A DNA stretch of 14,395 nucleotides from NCBI RefSeq assembly GCF_008831285.2, contig NW_022204765.1, positions 1 through 14,395 on the forward strand, given 5' to 3'. Below, one piece after another: positions 8,925 through 14,395 of this stretch (positions are counted from its first letter, which is position 1; every line of letters begins with the position of its first letter). A model generated the notes under the pieces. The model saw nothing but the letters and a program-made list of their open reading frames with translations, did not search any database and was not told the origin of the DNA. This stretch comes from Nymphaea colorata (lineage: Eukaryota > Streptophyta > Magnoliopsida > Nymphaeales > Nymphaeaceae). A program made the position numbers and the translations under genes.

Positions 8925-9082
8925 GGATATAACTAATGCATATGTCTCCTTTATATCCATACAAACTTGTAAGTTTTAATCATTTAAATCATTGATCAAA
9001 GTTGTAATAACAAGTATTTGAATCCTTTAGTACGTTCCCTATAGATGTAACAACAAATTCAACTCATCGGACTAACTACACG
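8925..9082 (+). repeat. C-to-B junction at HOR4/HOR5 border
   Basis: C ends early at GTAATAACAAGT and continues as ATTTGAATCCTTTAGTACG, the middle of a B. The normal link (C end, A, B start; compare 6120-6320) is absent, a loss of about 190-200 bp. The same junction occurs at 11141-11298 (AACAAGTATTTCAATCC). Confidence 0.83.
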
Positions 9083-9950
9083 TGTACAAATATAGTGACT
9101 TCAACCATTTCCAACCATATAAACTTGTGATTTCAACCATTTAAATCATTCATTATAGATGTAATAACAAGTGAAATACATTAGATTAACTGTAAGGGAC
9201 CAATATAGTGACTTGACTCTCATTCATTTCCAAACGGACTTCTTTTTTCAAGCCACTAAGTCATTCTATACGTATGTAACAAATGGTTACGCACATTCAA
9301 TTAAATATAAGTTATCAAATGTATGTAAGAACAAGTAAAAATGAATCACATAATCTCTCGATTAAACATAAGTGATCAAATGTATGTAATAATAAGTGAA
9401 ACACATTAAGTTACCTGTAAGACACCAAATGAATCACTCGAATCCCATTCATTTTCATATAAACCTATGATTTGAATTTACTAAATCATTTAATATAAAC
9501 GTAACAACAAGTTAAGTACACTCAATTAAATATGCGTGATCAATTGAATCACTTAAATCTCACTCGTATTGATGTGAACTTGTGCATCGATCACTATGGG
9601 TGTAACAACATGTTCAACTTATCGTACAAACTAGAAAGGATCAAACTAATGCATTGGTCAAGTTTATATCCATATAAACTTGTGAGTTTTAATTATTTAA
9701 ATCATTGATCATGGATGTAATCACATGTGAAACACGTTAGGTTAACTATAAGACACCAAATGAATCACTCGAATAACATTCATTTTCATACAAACTTGTG
9801 ATTTCAGTTCACTTAATGAAGCAACATGGATGTAACAATAAGTTACGCACATTCAATTAAGTATGTGTGATCATTTGAATCACTTAAATCGCACTTGTAT
9901 TGATACGAACTTGTAATTTCAATCCTTTAGATCCTGCACTATAGTCGTAC

Positions 9951-10127
9951 CATTACGAGTCAGATTTAAGTGATTCATATGATCATGCATACTTTATTGA
10001 ATGTACTTGACTTATTGTTATATCCATGTTAAATGATTTAGTAGATTGAAATCACAGGATTGCATGAAAATAAATGAGATTTGAGTGATTCATTTGGTGC
10101 CCTATTGTTAACCTAATTCACTTGTTA
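9951..10127 (-). repeat. Inverted C-A-B block in HOR5
   Basis: Same block, 177 bp, with CATTACGAGTCAG at the left edge and ACTTGTTACGAAAATTC at the right breakpoint. The forward arm is about 9723-9902 and the spacer 9903-9950 (48 nt). It lies exactly 2,216 bp before the block of HOR6. Confidence 0.92.
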
Positions 10128-10490
10128 CGAAAATTCAATTAAATTACAAGTGAAACACATTAGGTTAACTATATGACACCAAATGAATCACTTGTTAAGG
10201 ACATCCGTATTAAGAATCATTATAAATGTAACAACTAGTGAAACACATTAGGTAAACCATAAGACACCAAATGAATCACTCGAATCTCATTCATTTTCAT
10301 ACAAACTTGTGATTTCGATCTACTAAATCTTTTAATATAGATGTAACAATAAGTTAAACACACTCAATTAAGCATGCATGATCATATGAATCATTTAAAT
10401 CTCACTTGTATTGGTACGAACGCGTGATTTCAATCCTTTAGATCGTTCACTATATATGTAACAAATTCAACTCATCGGACTAATTACATG

Positions 10491-10630
10491 CATTCAAAGT
10501 AATGCATAGATCTCATTTGTATCCATATGAACATGCGATTTCAATCATTTAAATCATTCATTATAGATGTAATAACAAGTGAAATGCACTAGATGTCATA
10601 ACGAGTGAAACACATTAGGTTAATTATAAG
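10491..10630 (+). repeat. C/C hybrid, breakpoint of a 2.2-kb duplication (HOR5)
   Basis: The subunit starts as the C type of 12706 (CATTCAAAGTAATGCATAG, GTGAAATGCACTAGAT) and at about 10594 becomes the end of the C type of 8295 (GTCATAACGAGTGAAACAC, TTAATTATAAG). It is longer than a normal C (140 bp) because the C ends overlap. The joined sequences share only a few bases (AGATGT/ATATGT), so the exchange was out of register between two C subunits. Confidence 0.85.
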
Positions 10631-10745
10631 ACACCAAATGAATCACTCAAATCTCATTCATTTTCCCACAAACTTATGATTTGAATTCACTTAATCTAGC
10701 AATATGGATGTAACAACAAGTTAAGCACATTCAATTAAGTATGTG

Positions 10746-10860
10746 TGATCATTTGAATCACTTAAATCGCACTTGTATTGATACGAACTTGTGATTTCAA
10801 TCATTTAGATCGTGCACTATAGTTGTAACAATAAATTCAACTCATCGGACTAACTACACG
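10746..10860 (+). repeat. Subunit type B, reference copy (~115 bp)
   Basis: Type B normally follows A. It begins TGATCATTTGAATCACTT, has a CACTTGTATTGATACGAA segment, the shared core CTTGTGATTTCAATC, then TTTAGATCGTGCACTATAG, TTGTAACAATAAATTCAACT and CATCGGACTAACTACACG. It differs from A mainly in having CACTTGTATTGATACG where A has CATTCATTTTCATAC, and in its CAACT-CATCGGACTAACTAC 3' end. The B five subunits into each HOR has a diagnostic 14-nt internal deletion (copies at 654, 2300, 6772, 9537 and 11753). Confidence 0.85.
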
Positions 10861-11003
10861 CGTTTGTATCCACATGAACATGTGATTTGAATCATTTAAA
10901 TCATTCATTATATATGTATTCCATACGAACATCTGGTATCAAAACCACTAGGTCATTCTATACGTAAGTAAGAAATGGTCACGCACATTCAATTAAATAC
11001 AAG

Positions 11004-11140
11004 TGATCAATTATATGTAATAACAAGTGAAAATGAATCACTTAAATCCCACTCGTATTGATACGAACTTGTAATTTCAATTCCTTACATCGATCACCAT
11101 AGATGTAAGAACTAGTTCAACTTATTGAACTAACTACAAG
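11004..11140 (+). repeat. E/B fusion (HOR5)
   Basis: Second copy of the fusion at 8788, reading AATGAATCACTTAAATCCC. The identical switch and constant 2,216-bp spacing show that it was duplicated rather than formed twice. Confidence 0.84.
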
Positions 11141-11298
11141 GGATCAAACTAATGTATAGGTCTCCTTTATATCCATACAAACTTGTAAGTTTTAATCATT
11201 TAAATCATTGATCAAAGATGTAATAACAAGTATTTCAATCCTTTAAAACGTTCCCTATAGATGTAACAACAAATTCAACTCATCGGACTAACTACACG
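11141..11298 (+). repeat. C-to-B junction at HOR5/HOR6 border
   Basis: Copy of the junction at 8925-9082, 2,216 bp downstream, with CAAGTATTTCAATCCTTTAA. HOR6 itself ends with an intact C followed by A (14194/14195), so only the HOR4/5 and HOR5/6 borders carry this deletion. Confidence 0.83.
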
Positions 11299-12166
11299 TG
11301 TACAAATATAGTGACTTCAACCATTTGCATCCATATAAACTTGTGATTTCAACCATTTAAATCATTCATTATAGATGTAATAACAAGTGAAATACATTAG
11401 ATTAACTATAAGGGACCAATATAGAGACTTGACTCTCATTCATTTCCAAACGGACTTCTTTTTTCAAGCCACTAAGTCATTCTATACGTATGTAACAAAT
11501 GGTTATGCACATTCAATTAAATATAAGTTATAAAATGTATGTAATAACAAGTAAAAATGAATCACATAATATCTCGATTAAACATAAGTGATCAAATGTA
11601 TGTAATAACAAGTGAAACACATTAAGTTAACTGTAAGACACCAAATGAATCACTCAAATCCCATTCATTTACATATAAACCTATGATTTAAATTTACTAA
11701 ATCATTTAATATAAATGTAACAAGAAGTTAAGTACACTCAATTAAATATGCGTGATCAATTGAATCACTTAAATCTCACTCGTATTGATGTGAACTTGTG
11801 CATCGATCACTATAGGTGTAACAACATGTTCAACTTATCGTACAAACTAGAAAGGATCAAACTAATGCATAGGTCAAGTTTATATCCATATAAACTTGTG
11901 AGTTTTAATAATTTAAATCCTTGATCTTGGATGTAATCACATGTGAAACACGTTAGGTTAACTATAAGACACCAAATGAATCACTCGAATCACATTCATT
12001 TTCATACAAACTTGTGATTTCAGTTCACTTAATGAAGCAACATGGATGTAACAATAAGTTAAGCACATTCAATTAAGTATGTGTGATCATTTGAATCACT
12101 TAAATCGCACTTGTATTGATACGAACTTGTAATTTCAATCCTTTAGATCGTGCACTATATTCGTAC

Positions 12167-12343
12167 CAAAACGAGTCAGATTTAAGTGATTCATATGATC
12201 ACGCATACTTTATTGAATGTACTTGACTTATTGTTATATCCATGTTAAATGATTTAGTAGATTGAAATCACAGGCTTGCATGAAAATGAATGAGATTTGA
12301 GTGATTCATTTGGTGCCCTATTGTTGACATAATTCACTTGTTA
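12167..12343 (-). repeat. Inverted C-A-B block in HOR6
   Basis: Same block, 177 bp, with CAAAACGAGTCAG at the left edge and GTTGACATAATTCACTTG at the right, where the other copies have GTTAACCTAATTCACTTG. The forward arm is about 11939-12118 and the spacer 12119-12166 (48 nt). Confidence 0.92.
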
Positions 12344-12478
12344 AGAAAATTCAATGAAATTACAAGTGAAACACATTAGGTTAACTATATGACACCAAAT
12401 GAATCACTTCTTAAGGACATCCGTATTAAGAATCATTATAAATGTAACAACTAGTGAAAACATTAGGTAAACCATAAG
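12344..12478 (+). repeat. Composite subunit C' after the inverted block (~135 bp)
   Basis: Directly after the inverted block each HOR has the same mosaic: a piece of A end (AGAAAATTCAATGAAATTAC here, GCACATTCAATTAAATTAC elsewhere), a C end (AAGTGAAACACATTAGGTTA), an A start (GACACCAAATGAATCACTT), then a shrunken C (GGACATCCGTATTAAGAATC, ATTATAAATGTAACAACTAG) ending TAGGTAAACCATAAG. Equivalent copies: 1239-1373, 2890-3022, 4516-4651, 7363-7498 and 10128-10263. The mosaic probably formed together with the inversion, since it is found only there. Confidence 0.78.
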
Positions 12479-12705
12479 ACACCAAATGAATCACTCGAAT
12501 CTCATTCATTTTCATACAAACTTGTGATTTCGATATACTAAATCATTTAATATAGATGTAACAATAAGTTAAACACGTTCAATTAAGCATGCATGATCAT
12601 ATGAATCATTTAAATCTCACTTGTATTGGTACGAAGGCGTAATTTCAATCCTTTAGATCGTTCACTAGAGATGTAACAAATTCAACTCATCGGACTAATT
12701 ACACG

Positions 12706-12819
12706 CATTCAAAGTAATGCATAGATCTCATTTGTATCCATATGAACTTGCGATTTCAATCATTTAAATCATTCATTATATATGTAATAATAAGTGAAAT
12801 GCACTAGATTAACTGTAAG
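12706..12819 (+). repeat. Subunit type C, reference copy (~114 bp)
   Basis: Type C follows B. It starts CATTCAAAGTAATGCATAG, has TCTCATTTGTATCCATATG, a core variant CTTGCGATTTCAATC, then ATTTAAATCATTCATTATA, GTAATAATAAGTGAAATGC and a TAG-ATTAACTGTAAG end. Some C copies have a different 5' end (GGGATCAAACTAATGCATAG followed by GTCTCCTTTATATCC), so two C lineages coexist in each HOR. A short C of about 56 bp (1489, 3137, 5551, 8645, 10861, 13621) lacks the first ~10-15 nt and the 3' third, and joins directly to D at TATATATGTATTCC. Confidence 0.83.
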
Positions 12820-12931
12820 GGACCAACTTAATGACATGACTCTCATTCATTTCCAAACGAACTTCTAATTTCAAGCCACTAAGTCATTCTATACATATGT
12901 AACAAACGGCTACGCACACTCAATTAAATAT
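12820..12931 (+). repeat. Subunit type D, reference copy (~112 bp)
   Basis: Type D starts GGACCAACTTAATGACATG, then CTCTCATTCATTTCC, AAACGAACTTCTAATTTCAA, GCCACTAAGTCATTCTATAC, ATATGTAACAAACGGCTACG and CACACTCAATTAAATAT. It aligns with A over its whole length (ACC-AA, CTCATTCATTT, ATTTCAA, CACTCAATTAA), so it is a diverged A. The core box is changed to CTTCTAATTTCAAGC. A shorter D of about 87 bp follows each short C and keeps only the part from TATTCCAAACGAACTTC onward. Confidence 0.82.
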
Positions 12932-13043
12932 ATTGATCAAATATATGTAATAACAAGTGAAAATGAATCATTTATTCTCTCAATTAAATATATGTGATCA
13001 AATATATGTAATAACAAGTGAAACATATTAGGCTACCTACAAG
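12932..13043 (+). repeat. Subunit type E, reference copy (~112 bp, internally duplicated)
   Basis: Type E lacks the core box. It contains GATCAAATATATGTAATAAC twice, about 61 bp apart, with AAGTGAAAATGAATCATTTA and TCTCTCAATTAAATATATG between. The CTCAATTAAATATAT that ends D also recurs inside E. E is therefore two copies of a ~60-bp D/A-type end joined to a C-type end, not a whole A/B/C-like subunit. Full-length copies lie at 439, 2075, 3728, 4861, 5694, 7954, 9312, 11528, 12932 and 13763, with a 3'-shortened one at 6607. Two more are fused to B (8788 and 11004). Confidence 0.82.
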
Positions 13044-13158
13044 ACACCAAATGAATCACTCAAATCTCATTCATTTCCATACAAACCTATGATTTCAATA
13101 TACTAAATCATTTAATATAGACGTAACAACAAGTTAAGCACATTCAATTAAGTATGCG
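13044..13158 (+). repeat. Subunit type A, reference copy (~115 bp)
   Basis: Type A opens with ACACCAAATGAATCACT, continues with a CTCATTCATTT stretch, a core box (here CCTATGATTTCAAT, elsewhere CTTGTGATTTCAATC), then CTAAATCATTTAATATAG, CGTAACAACAAGTTAAGCAC and ATTCAATTAAGTATGCG. It is the most frequent subunit with B and C. Its two halves resemble each other weakly: the AATCACTCAAATCTCATTCAT part near the start and the later AAATCATTTAATATAG part share an 'aatca-tt-aaatc-att' skeleton. This suggests that the subunit itself grew from a shorter ancestral repeat. Confidence 0.85.
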
Positions 13159-13181
13159 TGATCAAATGAATCACTTAAATC

Positions 13182-13240
13182 TCACTCGTATTGAGACAGT
13201 GATTTAGTGTGCGTATGGATACATATGAATGAGATGTATC
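13182..13240. repeat. Small inverted piece in B of HOR6
   Basis: Same piece as at 8204, but the right stem has lost a G (ACAGTGA in place of ACGAGTGA), and ACATATGAATGAG replaces ACAAATGAATGAG. It is absent from HOR1, HOR2 and HOR5 because their deletions remove the subunit that carries it. Confidence 0.78.
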
Positions 13241-14194
13241 AACATGTTCAACTTATTGAACAAACTACAATGGATCAAACTAAACTAATCCATAGGTCTC
13301 CTTTACATCCATATAAACTTGTGAGTTTTTATCGTTTAAATCGTTGATCATAAATGTCATAACGAGTGAAACACATTAGGTTAATTATAAGACACCAAAT
13401 GAATCACTCAAATCTCATTTATTTTCACACAAACTTCTGATTTGAATTCACTTAATCTAGCAATATGGATGTAACAACAAGTTAAGCACATTCAATTAAG
13501 TATGTGTGATCATTTGAATCACTTAAATCGCACTTGTATTGATACGAACTGTGATTTCAATCCTTTAGATCGTGCACTATAGTTGTAACAATAAATTCAA
13601 CTCATCGGACTAACTACACGCGTTTGTATCCACATGAACATGTATTTCAATCATTTAAATCATTCATTATATATGTATTCCAAACGAACTTCTGGTATCA
13701 AAGCCACTAGGTCATTCTATACGTAAGTAAGAAATGGTCACGCACATTCAATTGAATACAAGTGATCAATTATATGTAATAACAAGTGAAAATGAATCAC
13801 TTAATCTCTCAATTAATATAAGTGATCAAATATATGTAATAACAGTGAAACACATCTACAAGACACCAAATGAATCACTCCAATATCATTCATTTTCATA
13901 CAAACCTATGATTTTAATCTACTAAATCATTTAATATAGACGTAACAACAAGTTAACACATTCAATACGTATGTGGATAAAATGAATCACTTAAATCCCA
14001 CTCGTATTGATACGAACTTGGATTTCAATTCCTTACATCGATCAATGTAAGAACTAGTTCAACTTATTGAACTAACTACAAGGGATCAAACTAATGCATA
14101 GGTCTCCTTTATCCATACAAACTTGTAAGTTTTAATCATTTAAATCATTGATAAAGATGTAATAACAAGTGAAACACAATAGGTTAACTACAAG

Positions 14195-14395
14195 ACACAA
14201 ATGAATCACTCGAATCTCATTCATTTCGCACAAACTTGTGATTTCAATCTCTAAATCATTTATTATAGACGTAACAACAAGTTAAACACATTCGTAAGAT
14301 GTAATAACAAAGTGAAAACACAATAGTAAACTACAAACACCAATGAATCACTCGAATTCATTCATTTCAACAACCAACTTGTGATTTCAATCTAC
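14195..14395 (+). repeat. Degraded start of HOR copy 7 and window tail
   Basis: An A subunit runs from 14195 to about 14294 (ACACAAATGAATCACT, one C short). It then breaks at TTCGTAAGATG into the end of a C (about 14295-14335), followed by a second A start to the window end. The last ~97 nt are a worn repeat of about 14157-14258, offset roughly 142 nt, with extra or missing bases such as AACAAAGTGAAAACAC, AATAGTAAAC and CAACCAACTTG. Either a real C-to-A recombination or, more likely given the density of small indels, a mis-assembled low-quality contig end. Confidence 0.7.

Larger units (their letters stand above)
6149..9014 (+). repeat. HOR copy 4 (long form, 2,866 bp)
   Basis: Subunits: A 6149-6265, B 6266-6378, C 6379-6492, D 6493-6606, E 6607-6709, doubly truncated A 6710-6771, B 6772-6868, C 6869-6986, A 6987-7101, partial B 7102-7184, inverted block 7185-7362, C' 7363-7498, A 7499-7614, B 7615-7727, C 7728-7841, D 7842-7953, E 7954-8065, A 8066-8180, B with small inverted piece 8181-8294, C 8295-8414, A 8415-8529, B 8530-8644, short C 8645-8700, D 8701-8787, E/B fusion 8788-8924, C 8925-9014. 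The last C breaks off at ACAAGT and runs into the middle of a B, so the end of C, a whole A and the start of B are missing at the border with HOR5. Confidence 0.91.
8380..10594 (+). repeat. Tandem duplication unit X (~2,215 bp)
   Basis: Landmarks in this segment recur 2,215-2,216 bp downstream: A 8415/10631, E/B fusion 8819/11035, CACGTG 9079/11295, inverted block 9951/12167, A 10264/12479, B end 10490/12705. Identity is about 97 percent by eye in the A subunit compared (8415 against 10631). Start is approximate. Confidence 0.85.
9015..11230 (+). repeat. HOR copy 5 (2,216 bp, internally deleted)
   Basis: Subunits: B lacking its 5' part 9015-9082, C 9083-9196, D 9197-9311, E 9312-9421, A 9422-9536, B 9537-9634, C 9635-9752, A 9753-9867, partial B 9868-9950, inverted block 9951-10127, C' 10128-10263, A 10264-10380, B 10381-10490, C/C hybrid 10491-10630, A 10631-10745, B 10746-10860, short C 10861-10916, D 10917-11003, E/B fusion 11004-11140, C 11141-11230. 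The C/C hybrid removes a D E A B* C run that HOR4 and HOR6 still have. Both the E/B fusion and the terminal C-to-B junction match those of HOR4 at a constant offset of 2,216 bp, so they are copies of the same events. Confidence 0.91.
10595..12806 (+). repeat. Tandem duplication unit Y (~2,212 bp)
   Basis: Second copy of 8380-10594. Its right end is where HOR6 continues into C end and D (GATTAACTGTAAGGGACC) while unit X breaks at the C/C hybrid. The pair therefore represents a recent unequal exchange that made HOR5. Confidence 0.83.
11231..14194 (+). repeat. HOR copy 6 (longest form, 2,964 bp)
   Basis: Subunits: 5'-truncated B 11231-11298, C 11299-11412, D 11413-11527, E 11528-11637, A 11638-11752, B 11753-11850, C 11851-11968, A 11969-12083, partial B 12084-12166, inverted block 12167-12343, C' 12344-12478, A 12479-12595, B 12596-12705, C 12706-12819, D 12820-12931, E 12932-13043, A 13044-13158, B with small inverted piece 13159-13271, C 13272-13391, A 13392-13506, B 13507-13620, short C 13621-13675, D 13676-13762, E 13763-13862, A 13863-13974, B 13975-14082, C 14083-14194. 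This is the most complete order in the window and the best reference for the family. From about 13,190 onward it shows many one- and two-base losses against earlier copies. Confidence 0.91.
1..14395. repeat. AT-rich satellite array with higher-order repeat structure
   Basis: Every stretch of the window can be assigned to one of five related subunits of about 110-118 bp (A-E), to truncated or recombined forms, or to a reverse-oriented block. The subunits are organised into six successive higher-order repeats of 1.65-2.96 kb. The landmark CACGTGTACAAAT recurs at 206, 1844, 3495, 6375, 9079 and 11295, and TTGCATG within the inverted block recurs at 1171, 2823, 4448, 7294, 10060 and 12276. No open reading frame longer than about 67 codons exists, and no unique sequence separates the copies. 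This is the pattern of eukaryotic satellite DNA that evolves by unequal exchange and amplification. The family is not one I recognise. Chromosomal location cannot be inferred. Confidence 0.96.

Noticed and set aside
13734-13925. 63-codon open frame on the + strand
   Set aside because: It lies in short D, E and A subunits and owes its length partly to base losses in the error-rich right end. The repeated YVIT...NLSI segments come from the 61-bp duplication in E.
1-14395. CRISPR array
   Set aside because: The repeats are over 100 bp and contiguous, with no unique spacers of constant length and no cas genes.
1-14395. Transposable element (terminal repeats, target-site duplications, LTRs)
   Set aside because: No terminal structures, coding remnants or primer-binding sites are seen. 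The inverted blocks are internal satellite units, not terminal inverted repeats.
1-14395. CENP-B box or telomere-type repeats
   Set aside because: I found no match to the TTCG....A..CGGG pattern by eye (CGGG seems absent), and no runs of TTTAGGG or TTAGGG. The sequence alone does not place the array at a centromere or telomere.
1-14395. tRNA, rRNA or other structured RNA genes
   Set aside because: No tRNA A/B box pairs with cloverleaf potential and no conserved rRNA motifs were recognised in the subunits.

Overview
The whole 14,395-base window is one AT-rich tandem satellite array. I see no gene, RNA gene, transposon core or unique-sequence island. The organism is a eukaryote, because nothing in it resembles prokaryotic gene density and the architecture is that of eukaryotic heterochromatic satellite DNA. 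A plant is my preferred guess: many differences between copies are CpG to TpG/CpA changes, as expected in heavily cytosine-methylated DNA. I do not recognise the repeat family and cannot name a species or a chromosomal location (centromeric, pericentromeric or subtelomeric).

The array is nested. The basic brick is a subunit of about 110-118 bp. I call five diverged versions A, B, C, D and E. A, B and C share a core box CTTGTGATTTCAATC followed by an 'aatcatttaaatcatt'-like stretch. A starts at ACACCAAATGAATCACT, B at TGATCATATGAATCACTT, C is marked by TCTCATTTGTATCCATAT-like sequence, D by GGGACCAA...CTCTCATTCATTTCC, and E by two copies of GATCAAATATATGTAATAAC about 61 bp apart. These subunits are arranged in a higher-order repeat (HOR). 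Its fullest version here is 2,964 bp, in the order B C D E A B C A B-[inverted block]-C' A B C D E A B* C A B c D E A B C, where c is a short C and B* carries a small inverted piece.

Six HOR copies follow head to tail: HOR1 1-1620 (left end cut by the window), HOR2 1621-3268 (1,648 bp), HOR3 3269-6148 (2,880 bp), HOR4 6149-9014 (2,866 bp), HOR5 9015-11230 (2,216 bp) and HOR6 11231-14194 (2,964 bp). A damaged start of a seventh occupies 14195-14395. The length differences are explained by discrete deletions whose junctions lie in homologous subunits or short direct repeats. Junction sharing suggests a history: HOR1/2 share two large deletions, and HOR4/5 share an E/B fusion and a C-to-B junction that lie 2,216 bp apart.

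The most striking feature is a block of about 176 bp in reverse orientation, at the same place in all six HORs. With the forward copy just upstream it makes an imperfect palindrome of two arms of about 176 bp around a 48-49-nt spacer. A second, smaller inverted piece of about 40 bp gives an 8-bp hairpin in HOR3, HOR4 and HOR6.

Both window ends, most strongly the last 1.2 kb, carry an excess of single-base deletions against the other copies. This looks like poorly polished contig ends rather than biology. There are no cooperating genes; any role would be structural (chromatin, recombination, replication), which the sequence alone does not show.
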